From Corylus avellana (Eukaryota; Streptophyta; Magnoliopsida; Fagales; Betulaceae), in assembly GCF_901000735.1 (NCBI RefSeq), contig NC_081550.1, positions 10,876,571 to 10,940,570 of the forward strand: a DNA stretch of 64,000 nt, read 5' to 3'. The stretch's first letter is position 1. Every line of letters begins with the position of its first letter. Positions 22,544 to 34,740 of this stretch are shown piece by piece. Made by a program: the position numbers and the translations under genes. Under the pieces are notes generated by a model. The model was not told the origin of the DNA, did not search any database, and worked only from the letters and a program-made list of their open reading frames with translations.

Positions 22544-24095
22544 TCTGATGAATGTGCCCCCCTTCACTTTGAAGTATGTCTGATGATCTTTACATCCATT
22601 TTTTTACTCATTGACCACTTTGGAATACATCGATTATAGAATCATTTGTTTTTTGTTTTCGTTATTTCTTTTCTTATCCTTAATTTGTCCTCTCATGCAG
22701 GAAACCAAAGGACTTTATAACAAGTGAGGGGAATAAGGGTCTAACATTACACTCATCAGAATTGATTTGAATTTTGAATTCAATCAACAAAACATTGTCT
22801 CATGTAATTCGAAGTGAATTTAGAGGGAATTAAAAACTGTTGATGAGAGATTATGAGTAGTTACTAGTGAAAGTATTTTCTATTTACATTGTTAGAATAT
22901 AAATTAAATTGTTATATTTATACTTTTCTATCAGCTTAAGTTTTTAGAATAAATTGTGATTTAATTGGTACCAAAGCAAAGGTTTTGAGTTCGAATATTA
23001 TCTCCGTCAATACATGTATGTCTATGAAGTCTAGATTTATTTGTAAATATACATGGTCGTTACTACATGGAATAAACTCTAATGGTTTCTCTTTGATAAT
23101 ATAATGATATCAAGAATTGTTGGTCGGATAGTGTTGAATCTAAATAAAAATAAATATATTGATTAACCTCACTTGTGATGCCATTTTGCAGGAAATTAAT
23201 GAAGGGAGGACAATGAATAATGATCCCCTTCCTCCCAAAAGAGGGTGGCAGCATTGGCCAACAAGACTCAGATATTCACTTGTCAACTAAAAGTACATAC
23301 CCATAGATGATGCACACTTGTGTTCTGGGTCTAGTCTCTTTTGAATAAGTTGATGAGTTAAGGTGATGTAAGGATACTTATTATAATTAATCAATGAATG
23401 AATGAGAATTATTCTAGTTTTTTTCAAGTTTTAAGTAGAGATGAGATTTCTCTTTTTGAGCTGTGACTCTTTTCTTTTTTTTCTTTTTTTTGTGGGACTC
23501 TAACAAATTGGCTAATAAGACTCTGGTCTGGTCAACATGAATTTGATCTTTACTTCCTTTTGTTCTTTCTTTTTCGTGTGTTACTTTGCTGAAGACCCCA
23601 TTTTCATCTTTCACCCCTCCTAATATGATAAATTTTCCCGCTTCAATTTGAAGTATGTTTGATAATTTTTAAATCCCTTATTTGACTCATTGACCGCTTT
23701 TGAATACATAATTAAATTAGAGATTTTTTAAAGTTTTGGGACAGAAAGTCCCCTAAGTAATAAGCTAGTTCCGCCCCTACCGACTATTATAAGAAGTTAG
23801 TACTTGTGAAGAATGAAATTTCCGATTTACATGTTGTCTTACCAACATAAATATATATATGCACTCGTCATCCATGTATATCTACAAGTTCTAGATTTAC
23901 TTTGCTTAGATTTAAGTTAAAGGCTTTTCTATGCTCGGACAATAACCCTTTTTCCTGAAATTTTTAAATTATTTATTGAGTATATTTTTTCAGATCTCAA
24001 CCATTATTTTAAATTAAATATTAATATATTACTATATTATAAATTATCATTTTCAAAATGTGGATAAATATGTTGAGTGTTAAAAGGATAAAAGT
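22544..24095 (+). other. Downstream region of gene B with decayed exon modules
   Basis: Several exon-like pieces follow the stop of gene B. Near 22560-22600, and again near 23640-23700, the exon end plus donor recurs (cttcactttgaagtatgt, cttcaatttgaagtatgtttg). At 22701 an acceptor (catgcag) is followed by GNQRTL and a stop. At about 23192 another acceptor (ttgcag) opens EINEGRTMNNDPLPPKRGW in one frame; in the phase used by the upstream exons it stops after two codons. The region 22780-23290 aligns with 26740-27410 downstream of copy C. A tRNA-like word (aaaggttttgagttcgaat) lies near 22980-23000. The likely 3' untranslated end is near 23400. Confidence 0.5.
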
Positions 24096-24418
24096 TAATT
24101 ATTATTTTTTTTTTTAGGGAAAAACATTTCGGTCTCTTTAATAGAAGAAGGATCACGAGCAAAAACACTCTAACATTACAGAGCAAAAGTTCTGAGAAAA
24201 TCATAAACGAAGCTACGAGGTTACAAGTAATAGATACATACATAACAATTTAACATTTAATACCTATCTATGACTAATTTTCCGCTAACCCATGACTAAT
24301 CTTTACTTGTAACAACAAATCTATTCTAGATAGACTCGATTCAATGCATAGGTAGCTCATATTTCTCGGTCATGGGAGCAGAAACCCCATGCCGAAACTC
24401 ATCCTCCTCGACTTGCAA
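24096..24418. repeat. Unclassified dispersed repeat, left part
   Basis: This stretch continues at 25270 after the MITE inserted between them: the bases on either side (acttgcaa / caagtcagg) were adjacent before insertion, apart from a duplicated CAA. It looks like a retroelement remnant, but I see no domain. Confidence 0.35.
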
Positions 24419-24747
24419 CATTACAAAAAAAAGGTCATTAGCAGCGACTCAAAGTCACCGCTAATGAGCAAAAAGTCGCCCCTATTTACAAATAGCAGCA
24501 ACATGTGGCTGCTACTAATCTGACAGTCATGCTAAATAGAGGCGACTTTTACGGTCGCCGCTAATGACTGTTTTTTTCCAACGCAAAAATAGTTCGAAAT
24601 GGACCTTGGGTAGCCACTATTCGTATATCATTAGCAGCGACACTGTGGTCACCGCTAATGATATGAGAAAATAAGAAAAAAAAAAAGTTAAAAAGCTCAA
24701 TAGCGGCGACCTGGAAGCCGCCGCTATTCCTCTATCATTAGCAACGA

Positions 24748-24787
<40 letters not shown>

Positions 24788-25272
24788 CTTATAGTTGACG
24801 GTGTTAGAGAGCGGTTATGGGAACGCATACAAGAAATGAGCTAGGCAATTGACCACAAATGTAAAACCATCTCAAAAGTACAAAAAGAAGTCCAAATCCA
24901 CACATTCTACCTTGTAAGAATTTCTCACACTGTACAAAGCAAATCAAGATGCATACTTCCATTGAATAATTTTTTGACTATTCAAAAAATTAAAAATTAA
25001 TAAGGAGAGTGGATTTAAAAATTAATAAGGAAACAATTTTGTCCACACATTGTCTACACTAAAGCATTAACCAAACCAAAAAGAACCAGCTGAAATTCTT
25101 TAAAAATGCTAAATACCAATTTTTTGACTATTGTCGCCGCTGCTAAATTCCAATTTTTTTGGTATTTAGCATCCACAATTACCATGTCGCCGCTAATGAC
25201 CCCTCATTAGCAGCGACTTTAGGTTCGCTGCTATTTGTTTGGTCGCTAATGACCAGTTTTCTTGTAGTGCAA
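24416..25272. mobile_element. CACTA-type MITE, 851 bp, with 3-bp target duplication
   Basis: The element is 24419-25269. The left end reads CATTACAAAAAAAAGGTCATTAG and the right end, on the minus strand, CACTACAAGAAAACTGGTCA; both are CACTA-superfamily termini. CAA flanks both sides (24416-24418 and 25270-25272), the expected 3-bp duplication. Sub-terminal copies of ttagcagcgac and its inverse are spread over both arms, as expected for transposase binding. A (TA)n run of about 33 bp lies at 24751-24783. No transposase is encoded. Confidence 0.85.
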
Positions 25273-25817
25273 GTCAGGAAATTATTTACATCATCAACCC
25301 AAAAGGCCAGGACCATAACATACAGGGAAAAACCGAAAACATAGAGAAAATAAAGAAAGATTACAAAAGCCAACAAACACCCCCAAAGGCTGCTTGAAGA
25401 TACTGGCCAGAGCATGAAAAAACCACGCACAGACGCTTGCGAGTCACAATCTGTCGCGGGGGCCGGAATCAGCAGCGGTAGGCGCCGTTGGAAAGCAGGC
25501 GGGGCCAGTACGCACGGTGGATGGGCTAGTGTCGAGGTGGGTCAGACGGAGGGACGTAGATCGAGCTTTAAACAATTCGATCCAAGAGCCCCATCAACCC
25601 TGAAAAAGGACACGGTAGAAATGGAGGACTGGACACCCGACGCGGTGGAGCAAGAGCATGTAACAAAAGAGAAATAAGCAAAAAGAAAAGGAGGGGGGAA
25701 GAGTCAGGGAAGAGAGGGGGGAGGGGTGTGGCACTCTGCTAGGGTTTTTTCCATAAATGTTAACTATTAACAACCGTACGAAATTCAAAGTTGTTTGATC
25801 GAACACTTAAAAATATT
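25273..25817. repeat. Unclassified dispersed repeat, right part, G+C-rich
   Basis: This part continues the repeat interrupted at 24418. The segment 25414-25720 is clearly richer in G+C than its surroundings and has an 87-codon frame (25414-25677) rich in Gly, Arg, Ser and Glu. I do not recognise it. The likely origin is an old retroelement leader. Confidence 0.3.
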
Positions 25818-25985
25818 AGTAATGCTATAAGTCTTCTTATAGTCCTCTTAGAGTCATGCCAAATGTGATGTGGCTTTTAAAATCACCGTTAAATTTGAGA
25901 TGTGATTTATTGACTTTTGATTTATTGGTGATTTTAAAAGTCACATTACATTTATAATGACTCTAAGAAGACTTATAGCATTACT
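25818..25985. mobile_element. Hairpin MITE, about 168 bp
   Basis: An almost complete foldback: agtaatgctataagtcttct at the left and its inverse agaagacttatagcattact at the right. The arms continue inward through tgactctaag-like and gattttaaaag words. The loop is around 25890-25915. No coding capacity. Confidence 0.85.
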
Positions 25986-26411
25986 TTAAAAATAGATAAT
26001 ACATGTTTTAAGTCGTTTGTCAGAAGAGTTAAAAAAAGATAATCTAAGTTGGTGATTAAATCTGTTAGGGTCTTATCATCATTAATGAATTTATGTTGAC
26101 TTCCATGGCATTCACAAATTCCAAATTTTGCCATATGGGCAATCACTATTTGCCATTTGTCATGCTCCATTCATAATGGGTGACGTGGACCTAGCATTAC
26201 TTGGTAATTTTCATTAGATGCTAAAATTCCTTTTTAGTCATCCGTGTCACCCTTTTATGGATGGATTACGGATTGTTTTTGTTGCTTCCTAACATTAGTC
26301 CCAGCCAATAATTAACCATCTTTGCTATACAAATAGTGGATGCTCATGAGCAAATATCCAGATAGTTTCTGCAAGAGAGGAAAAAAAAAAAAAGAAGAAA
26401 GATTGAAAGAG

Positions 26412-27441
26412 ATGAGTTTTCAAGCTCGGTTGTACTTCTTCTTCCTCTTCACCTTTGCCATAATGTGCTTTGCTCGCGAAACTCCTTTTGGTATGTTAAT
26501 TTTTTTTAATATGACGGAAAATCTCTAAGATATAGTTGCTTTGTGTATCCACCTACCTGTGTGTGATAATTATTGTATGTTTACAGAGAGTGAAAAGAAT
26601 TTGGGCATTGAAGAGTACTACGATGATCTCTATTACATCCATTTTTTTTTTAGAATTAACAGTTTATAGTATCCTCCTCTCATGTAGAAAATAAAAGGAA
26701 TTTATAACAAGTGAGGGGAAAATACTTGAAGGGTATAACATTATGTTAATAAGAATAGATTTGAATTTTGAATTCAATCAACAAAACTGTCTCACGTAAT
26801 TCGAAGTTAGTTTAGAGGGAATTAAAAAATGTTGATGGGGATTATGAAAAGTTACTAGTGAAAGAATTTCCTATTTACATTGCTAGAATATAAATTAAAT
26901 TCTCATATTTACATTTTTCTATGAGCTTAAATTTTTAGATAAATAATAATTTAAGGTAGAATCAAAGCAAAGGTTCTGAGTTCAAACATTGTGTTTGTCA
27001 ATACAGGCATGTCCACAAGGTTTAGATTTACTTGTAGATACACATATATGCTCGAACATAGTATATAAAGAATACATGTCTCAATTTCAATTGAAATACC
27101 GAATCCCAAATTAGAGACCGTAATCACTTATGACATTTGCCTATTTGCAAGGTACTTACTACATGGAATAAACCCTAATAGTTTCTCTTTGTTAACGTAA
27201 TGATATTGAATTATTGGTCAAATACTGTTGAATCTAATTAATAAATAAAAGCAATATATTGATTAACCTCACAAATGTGGTGCCATTTTTACAGGAAATT
27301 AATGAAGGGAGGACAACGAATAACGATCCCCTTCCTCACAAAAGCGAGTGGCAGCATCCGCCAAAAATACTCAAATATTCCATAATTTTTTTCCTTTTTG
27401 TGTCAACTAAAGTGCATACCCATACCCATACCCATATATGA
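26412..27441 (+). pseudogene. Small secreted peptide precursor, copy C (broken)
   Basis: Exon 1 (26412-26490) encodes MSFQARLYFFFLFTFAIMCF-ARETPF, a good signal peptide, with the same G|GTATGT donor as copies A and B. The next acceptor is at 26586 (tttacag), and exon 2 reads ESEKNLGIEEYYDDLYYI. At gatgatct the exon runs directly into what is intron sequence in copy B, and a stop comes after a few more codons. The proline-rich repeats are gone. Further exon-like pieces are ENKRNL plus stop near 26690, and at 27295 a piece reading EINEGRTTNNDPLPHKSEW. The TATA-like site at 26325-26338 is kept. A truncated peptide of about 53 residues could still be made, but I think this copy is a relic. Confidence 0.6.
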
Positions 27442-28681
27442 TTTACACTTGTATTATGTCACTATAAGAAATCTTATGATTCTCCTATACAATTAAATAA
27501 ATGTTCTGTTTTCCCTTTATGCATGCTCATGTCCCTATATTGCTAGACCATATAATTTGGATAATTTAAATGTTATACAAGAAAGGAAAGGCAATTCTCT
27601 CCAATAATTGTTTAGCATAATTTCTAAATAATTCAAAACTAAAGCCTTTAAGATATGAAGCAAAATTAATAACTTAAGAAACTAAAGATTAAAATCTTAA
27701 TCTATCTTTATTGGATTTAGGGTGCACAAAATAATGGTTTTTTTATTTTTTATTTTTTTCACAAATTACATTTATGAGAAAAACCTTTAATAAATATATG
27801 TGAAATAATTGAAAACCAAAAAAAAAAAAAAAGATAAAAGATAAATGCTATTTATACAATTGGATTGACATGCAAATTCAATCATTAGTTTATATATATA
27901 TATACCAAAATAGCATTACTTACAAAAGAAAAGGAAAGGCATACTCCAGAAACGTGGATGGCTAATTCTTAAAATTGTAATTATAAGAAGAAGAAAAAAA
28001 AAAACAACTGGATTCCCTTCAAATAAAACCAACTAGATCCCCTCTATTTACCTTACCTTATTTACTTGTCCAATCCAACCACTACGCTAGAGTGGCTCTA
28101 GGTGTGATCGCACCACTCCGAAGAATCGGTTCATGAAGAGTTGGACAATTTTTCTATGCAATAGATTGCGTGAGAGTGTGATCATGTACATTGTAAAATA
28201 ATGAAAAATGCTAAAATTAATGAAAATTCTCATCTCAATAAGTAAATGTGATAGTGTCTACCAATCATTTGAAGTGTAATAATATAATTGCAAAAGCAAA
28301 TTGTTTCGGTTTGTGAGAAAGTAGGTTACAACAACCCCGTTGATAAGGAAATAAAAAAATAAAATAAAATAAGGAGGACGGTTACTAATCACGACACGGA
28401 GGGCAGTTTCGTGCTCAAGCGTGGACTCACTTTAGAAAAAGTCAACTCCTGTATTGCAATATATATTGTGTACTACGAGTTGAGCGAGATATGTATTTAT
28501 GAAGAGTTTCTCTCCTCTCAACCCAAAAATCTTCTCTCCGCCATCAAACCAAAAACTGAGCTTTATACTCATTTTCGTTAACCTCCCCATATTTCTCACT
28601 TCTTCCCTAATTTGACCCTCCAAACCACGATTTCTTTCCCAACTACCACGCCATCTCTCTCTATCTACCACTCTACCACCC
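27442..28681. other. Gene-free stretch; 5' flank of the TIR-NBS-LRR gene
   Basis: No supported gene. AT-rich to about 28050, with a short TA run near 27890-27902. From about 28500 the plus strand is pyrimidine-rich (ctctcctctcaacc, catctctctctatctacc), which suits a 5' untranslated leader. The same wording precedes the second gene copy near 36660-36690. Confidence 0.4.
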
Positions 28682-31600
28682 ATGGACCAAATCATCAGTG
28701 CCGGACGCTGCTTGAAGCAGGAGCCAGAATCCGAAGACCAAAATGAGGCCTACAAGGTTCTCGTCGACGAAGACCCAAACAAAGACGGTACCGTTTTCAA
28801 GCATTTCTTTTAAAAAAAAAAAAAAAAATCACAAATCCTATATATATATTTCAATGAATGATATAGTTGAAGTTTAGGGCCTTCTTACTTTAACTACAAT
28901 CCAAGTCCCTATGTACTTGTCTATGTTGTAGGAAATTTGTATTCTGTTGATACATGTTGCATTGTTTTATTATGGTTTCCGTTTGGGATTTTTTTCTTGT
29001 TGTTTGTTTTTTTGTTTTTTGTTTTCCAAAAATTTAGAAATTAAACGCTTTAAAAATCAGCAAAAACATTAATGTATTCCTCTTAACTCGTCGAATTTGT
29101 CTCCTCTTTTTCTTTTTCAGTCCAAACAAACTCAACTACCTCATCTTTCATGGCTGCTCCAACCCTTCTATCATCTTCTGAATCTCGTTGGGATTATGAA
29201 GTTTTCCTGAGTTTCAGAGGTGAAGACACCCGCAAGAACTTCACCGGTCACCTTTACTCTGCCTTGAAACGAGCCGGAATCCATACCTTCATAGATGATG
29301 AGGAGCTACAAAGAGGGGAGAACATCTCTACCAAACTTCTCTACACGATTCGAAGATCAAGAATTTCTATTATGGTTTTCTCCAAAGGCTATGCTTCTTC
29401 TAGGTAGTGCCTCGATGAGCTTGTGGAAATCGTGCACTGTAAGAATACCATACGCAATATTCTTTTTCCGATATTTTATCACGTGGACCCCTCAGATGTT
29501 CGAAAACAGACCGAAACTTTTGCAGAATCCTTTGCTAGGCATGAAGAGTGGTTTCAAACTAATATAGACAGGGTGCATAAGTGGAGAGAAGCTCTCTCTG
29601 AAGCTGTGAATTGTTCCGGCTTGAATCTCGAAAGTGTTGCAAATGGGTATTATGCCATGGACTCTTGTTCTTCTTCATGCCTTTCTTTTATTTCTATTAT
29701 TTTGTCCTTTTCTTTTATTTTGAATTTTAGACGACAAATCATAAAATTAAAGTTGAGCTAAAAATGGGTTGACAAAATATAACGAAAAATTCCTTGAGAT
29801 TGCTTTAGAATAAATTCCATCAATCAAAAGAACTGCAAACTAATGTTTTTTTTTTTTTTTTTGGTGTAAATATTTAAGCTGTTGAGAAGAAAATTTTCTA
29901 ACAGATGAAACAAGTATCATTAAAGACTGAAAACCTTCTAAGTCGTTTTTAACTGAACACGGGCTACATACATTTCCCTTGTTAATATATACATACATAC
30001 GTTGTATATAGAACTAGAAATTATGTACAAATATACTTCAATGATATTCTTAATAAATTTGATATTACTTAGATGCTTGGCATGACATCTTAGCATCAAA
30101 TGACTAGGATGATAACATTTTTTTGGTACCTAATGACTCACAATTTTCTTTCCTTGTGCTTACCTTATTGTTCTAATTTTCATTTGAATCATAACAATCA
30201 GGCATGAATCAAGATTCATCGAGAAGATTGTTAAAGAAGTTTTGCATATAGTGAAGCCTGCCCGCTTGAAAGTTGCCATGAATCTAGTCGGAATAGATTC
30301 TCGTGTTAAAGAGATGAAAGATTTATTAGATCTTGAAACACATGACATCGTTTCCATTGTGGGCATCTATGGAATGGGTGGAATTGGTAAAACAACCTTA
30401 GCAAAAGCTGTCTATAATCAAATATGTGATGGATTTGAAGGAAGTAGTTATCTTTTAAACGTTAAAGAAACTTCAGGACAACCCAATGGTTTAGTTTCTT
30501 TACAAAAACAACTTCTTCTTGATATCTTGAAAATGAATTTCACGATTTCCAATGTTGATGGGGGAATAGATTTGATTGAGAAGAGATGTCAGGGCAAAAA
30601 AGTTCTTATTGTTATGGATGATGTGGATGACGTGAAACAACTACACACATTAGTTGGAAACTCCGCATGGTTTGGTCTAGGAAATAGAATCATTGCAACA
30701 ACTAGAGATGAACAGTTACTTACTCAACTTGGAGTGCATAAAAAATATAAAGTTGAAAAATTGAATTATAGGGAGTCTCTTCGACTTTTCTCATAGCATG
30801 CCTTCAAGATGCCCGATCCAATAGATGATTACCAAAAGCTTTCGATTTGGGCAGTGGAGCATGCAGGAGGACTTCCATTAGCTCTTGAGGTTCTGGGTTC
30901 ATATCTATTAGGAAAAAGTGTTTCTCAATGGAAAGGGGAATTAGAAGAGTTACAAAGATTTCCTCACGAGGAGATTCAAAAAATACTTAGATTAAGCTAT
31001 GAATCACTAAAGTATCCTAAACAACAGATATTTCTTGATATTGCATGTTTCTTTATCGGTATGAAAAAAGATCATGCCATCAAAATTCTTCATGGTTGTG
31101 GTTTTTTTTCCAGAAAATGGTATTAGTGTTCTCATTCAGAGGTCCCTCGTGGCAATTGATATCAAAATGAAGTTGAGGATGCATAATCTTATTAGAGATA
31201 TGGCAAGGGAGATTGTTCGAAAAGAGTCATCTAATCATCCAGGAAAACGTACCAGGTTGTGGTTTCATGATGATGCGTTAAATGTACTAAGCAAACATAC
31301 GGTATGCTATTTTTATCTATATATAGCCATGCGCACATACATATGTAGATGCATGATATATGTGTTATATATCTAGGTATACATGAGTTTTTTTTTTTTT
31401 TTGCCAAGCATGCACTACAATTCGAATAATATATCAATATTTCTGTATGATCTTAAATCCAAAATTTTCTAAATTAAGTCAACTAATATCGTACAACATT
31501 AAAAAGGTACACGATCAAGTCTTAAGCAATGCTGGTCATATCTAAATCATTGTGTTGTTTTTTTTTTTTTTTTTTTTAAAGAAATGCTAGTGTTACAAAC

Positions 31601-33547
31601 AAATTTTACAAAAAAAAAAAAAAAAAAAAAACCTTTTACAACATGATGTGGCACAATATGATTGAAAATAAGATAAATTCAACTTTTAAGAAACTCAATC
31701 ATATTGTGTCATATCAGATTGTAAAATTTGTTTGTAAGCCTAACAATTTTATTTTATTATTATTTTTTTTTATAATTCAAAGGTATTTAGCTTTACACAG
31801 GATGAGGAGATGTGTTGGTAATCCAACTATCTATTTTGCTAGGGATCGGATGAAGTGCAAGGTCTCATCTTAAATTTGCCTCCACTTGGAGATAAACATT
31901 TGAAAACTGAAGCATTTGCAAAGATGAAGAATTTGAGATTGCTCCAAATCAATGCAGTATCTTTGTCAGGATGTTACAAACATCTTCCCAAAGACTTAAG
32001 ATGGCTTTGTTGGAATCAATGCCCTCTTAAATTTCTACCACTCGATTTTCATCTAGAGAACCTTGTTGTTCTTAACATGGAGCATAGTAATGTCAAACAA
32101 ATCTGGAACGACAATAGAGTATGACATACTAAGCATTCTAGTCCTCCTTTGATGTTAAATATATAGCTCACAATACTTGTGTTTTTTCTTGTTTAAATAT
32201 AATTGTTTTCTCTTTCACAGGTACTCAACAAGTTGAAAGTTCTTAATCTCAGCTATTCCAAAAATCTCACCAAATCACCAAATTTCTTACGAATCCCACA
32301 TCTGGAGATGCTAATTCTTGAAGGTTGCATAAACTTGGTTGAACTTCATGATTCTATTGGACATTTAAAACATCTTGTTTTGCTGAATTTAAATGAATGC
32401 AATAACCTTCGGAATCTTCCAAGAAGCATTTCTAACTTAGAATCTCTCGAAAGACTCAACTTTTCTGGATCTAGGGGTCGATTCCCCCAATCTTGGTTGT
32501 CAAGTTTCTCGTCATGGATATCACCAAAAAGTTTGCTGCGAGCTTCTGTTTCTGGAATTTTTTATTTGGGAAAACTAGTTCTCAATAACAGCAATTTGTC
32601 TGAAGATGATATTGCCATTGATCTTGAGAGATTATATTCACTCCAGTTTTTGGATTTATCATACAACAACTTCTGCAACCTACCTTATTGCATCAGTCGC
32701 CTTCCGAAATTAAAATTTTTGACATTAAATCACTGTATGTCTCTTGAGTCAATTTCAGGACTCCCCGTAAATGTAGTGAGCCTACTTGCATTTGGCTGCT
32801 CATCAATGGAAAGACTGTCGATTTTGCCAGGTTCAAAAATAAGCTTACTTTTCCTTGTGGACTGCTGCAAACTTGTTGAGATTCAGGGCTTTCCTTTGGA
32901 TTCTGGTGGAGTATTTAATTTGTTTGGCTGCTACAATCTGTCATCTGATTTTAGGACCAGTCTTCTCAAGGTTTGTTTCCTCTCTCTCTCTCTCTCTCTT
33001 TTTCAATGATGTGATTTTGATTTTTTTTTTTTTTTTGTTGAAATAGCTTCCGACAACCAAGCATGATTGTGTTCGTTTCACTTTCCTCCCTGGTAGTGAA
33101 GTTCCAAATTGGTTCACCCATCAGAGAATTGGATCTTCAATATCGTTTAATGTTCCTTCAATATCATCTGATCATGTACCTTCACTTTCAGAGGATGCAG
33201 TTTACATATTATTTATTTGTGCTGTTTATGCAAAGGAGGATGAATCGGATCGGTTGATAAAAATTTCGGCGACTGTTGATAATAAAAGTAGAGGCTACCG
33301 ACAGGTTATTGTGCCTGCAACTGCTTCCTATTTTGCAAACAAGTCAGATCATTTGTTTTTAGTAGAGTGGCATCTTATAAGAAGAGACAATGCGTTGATG
33401 CTCGTAAGTCCAGGCAGAGAAATGGAGTTGTTATGGAAAGACGAAATTGAGGTGTCCTTTGATATTTCCAGCGCCGATTTGAAGACTTGTGTGGTGAACA
33501 AGTGTGGGGTTCATCTACTTGTTGACGAGCCAACAAGTAATCCATAA
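28682..33547 (+). pseudogene. TIR-NBS-LRR resistance gene, six exons, two nonsense codons and one frameshift
   Basis: This family senses pathogen effectors inside the cell; the TIR domain is an NADase-type signalling module. Exons: 28682-28787 (35-codon N-terminal extension), 29121-29646 (TIR), 30202-31301 (NB-ARC), 31843-32118 and 32221-32970 (LRR), 33047-33547 (post-LRR C-JID-type domain). Motifs: YEVFLSFRGEDTRKNFTGHL; P-loop GMGGIGKTTLA near residue 268; kinase-2 VLIVMDDVDD; RNBS-B GNRIIATTRD; GLPLALEVLGSYL; MHN in LRMHNLIRDMA (the MHD position); PGSEVPNWF and NKCGVHLLVDE at the C-terminus. Defects: TAG for the conserved Trp at 29405-29407 (SSR*CLDEL); TAG for Trp at 30794-30796 (LFS*HAF); one extra T in the run 31102-31109. 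All splice sites look usable. The reading frame otherwise spans about 1085 codons. A TIR-only product ending at codon 130 is possible. Confidence 0.88.
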
Positions 33548-34740
33548 ATATGGAACATTCTCTCTTTCTCTCGAGTACGGTTTCATGTTCATCCAAGTTA
33601 AATTCTCTTGAATAAGAAAAGTGACGCATGTTAGGTTTTTTAAAATTTTTTTCAACCTAATTTTGTCGAACAACGGGCCACAATAGGGCCAATTTGGGCC
33701 CAATATTTATCATGACTTTAAGGCGCCCCATTTGTAATGTTAAAGACTATATCAGTTGTTAAAGTATTAATTAAATGATTAAATTTATTTTTTTTTATAA
33801 ACGTAAATTTTTTTAAATAAATAGTGATTTATTATTATGGTTATACCCACAAATTTTTGGCCAAGTGGAAACATCGTCTGTTATCTAATTGTTGTTAATT
33901 ACAAACGGAAAATCACTACAAAAAAACACAGATTTGGTGACGTGTGAATAGTAGGGTACTATTAAAAACGTCACAAAATGGTGACGTTTTTTCAGGGATA
34001 TCGTTTGAACCATTAATTTTAAATTTTGAATTTCAAAATTTTTTCCCTTTTTTCTTTTTTCTTTCTTTTTTCGATACGAGGTATCCGGTTTCACCTATAA
34101 GGCCAGACAGTACATCGGGCAACCACCAAGGTGGGTATCGACTATAGAGGCCCAGCCAATGATCCACCAACTAATCCCCGGATCCGTGCACCGCACTCAC
34201 GAAAGTTTTCCTACACGGATCGGATAAGTTATTGGCTTCGCCAGGGGGTGTGGCGCCAAGAGGAAGGTAGCACCCAAGCAGGATTTGAACTTGAGACCAA
34301 GAGGGAGCACACCACTTTCTTCTTCTTTCTCCCTTTTTCTCACGTCTCCCCTTTCTTCTTTCTTCTTTCCCCCTTTTTTCTTTCTGCTTCCCCTCTTATT
34401 TTCTCACCTCCCCTCCAGAACAGAGAGCCAGAGAGAACGAGAGAGAGAGAGAGAGAAAGAGATGGAGCCTAGCCAAAGTAAAACTCATCCCTTTAGCCTT
34501 TAATTCTTGATTTTCATCCATTTTTAATTAATCTGGTCCTTTTTAATTTTTTTTAATCCATTTTTAAAGACTTAACTTTTTAATCTGGTCCTAAGGAGTA
34601 GGGAAGTATACGATTCTGGTTCTTTTTAATTAATCTTATCTATCTTTGTTTTCTCCCTTTAATTCTCGGAATTTTCACCAGTCTTTAGTGTTGGGAACTA
34701 TGAAATGCATTGAACTATCCTTTAAAATAAAAATAGAAAT
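33548..34740. other. 3' flank with CACTA-like end and a SINE-like piece
   Basis: At 33913 a CACTA-type terminus begins (CACTACAAAAAAAC), followed by repeated ggtgacgt/acgtcac words to about 34000; its other end is not seen. At about 34080-34310, on the minus strand, there is a tRNA-like box (tctcaagttcaaatcctgc) followed by further repeat sequence, possibly a SINE or an LTR-related piece. A pyrimidine-rich tract and (GA)n run occupy 34310-34460. No gene. Confidence 0.4.

Noticed and set aside
28432..28695. Minus-strand 87-codon ORF rich in Arg and Gly
   Set aside because: It is the complement of the pyrimidine-rich leader and first exon of the TIR gene.
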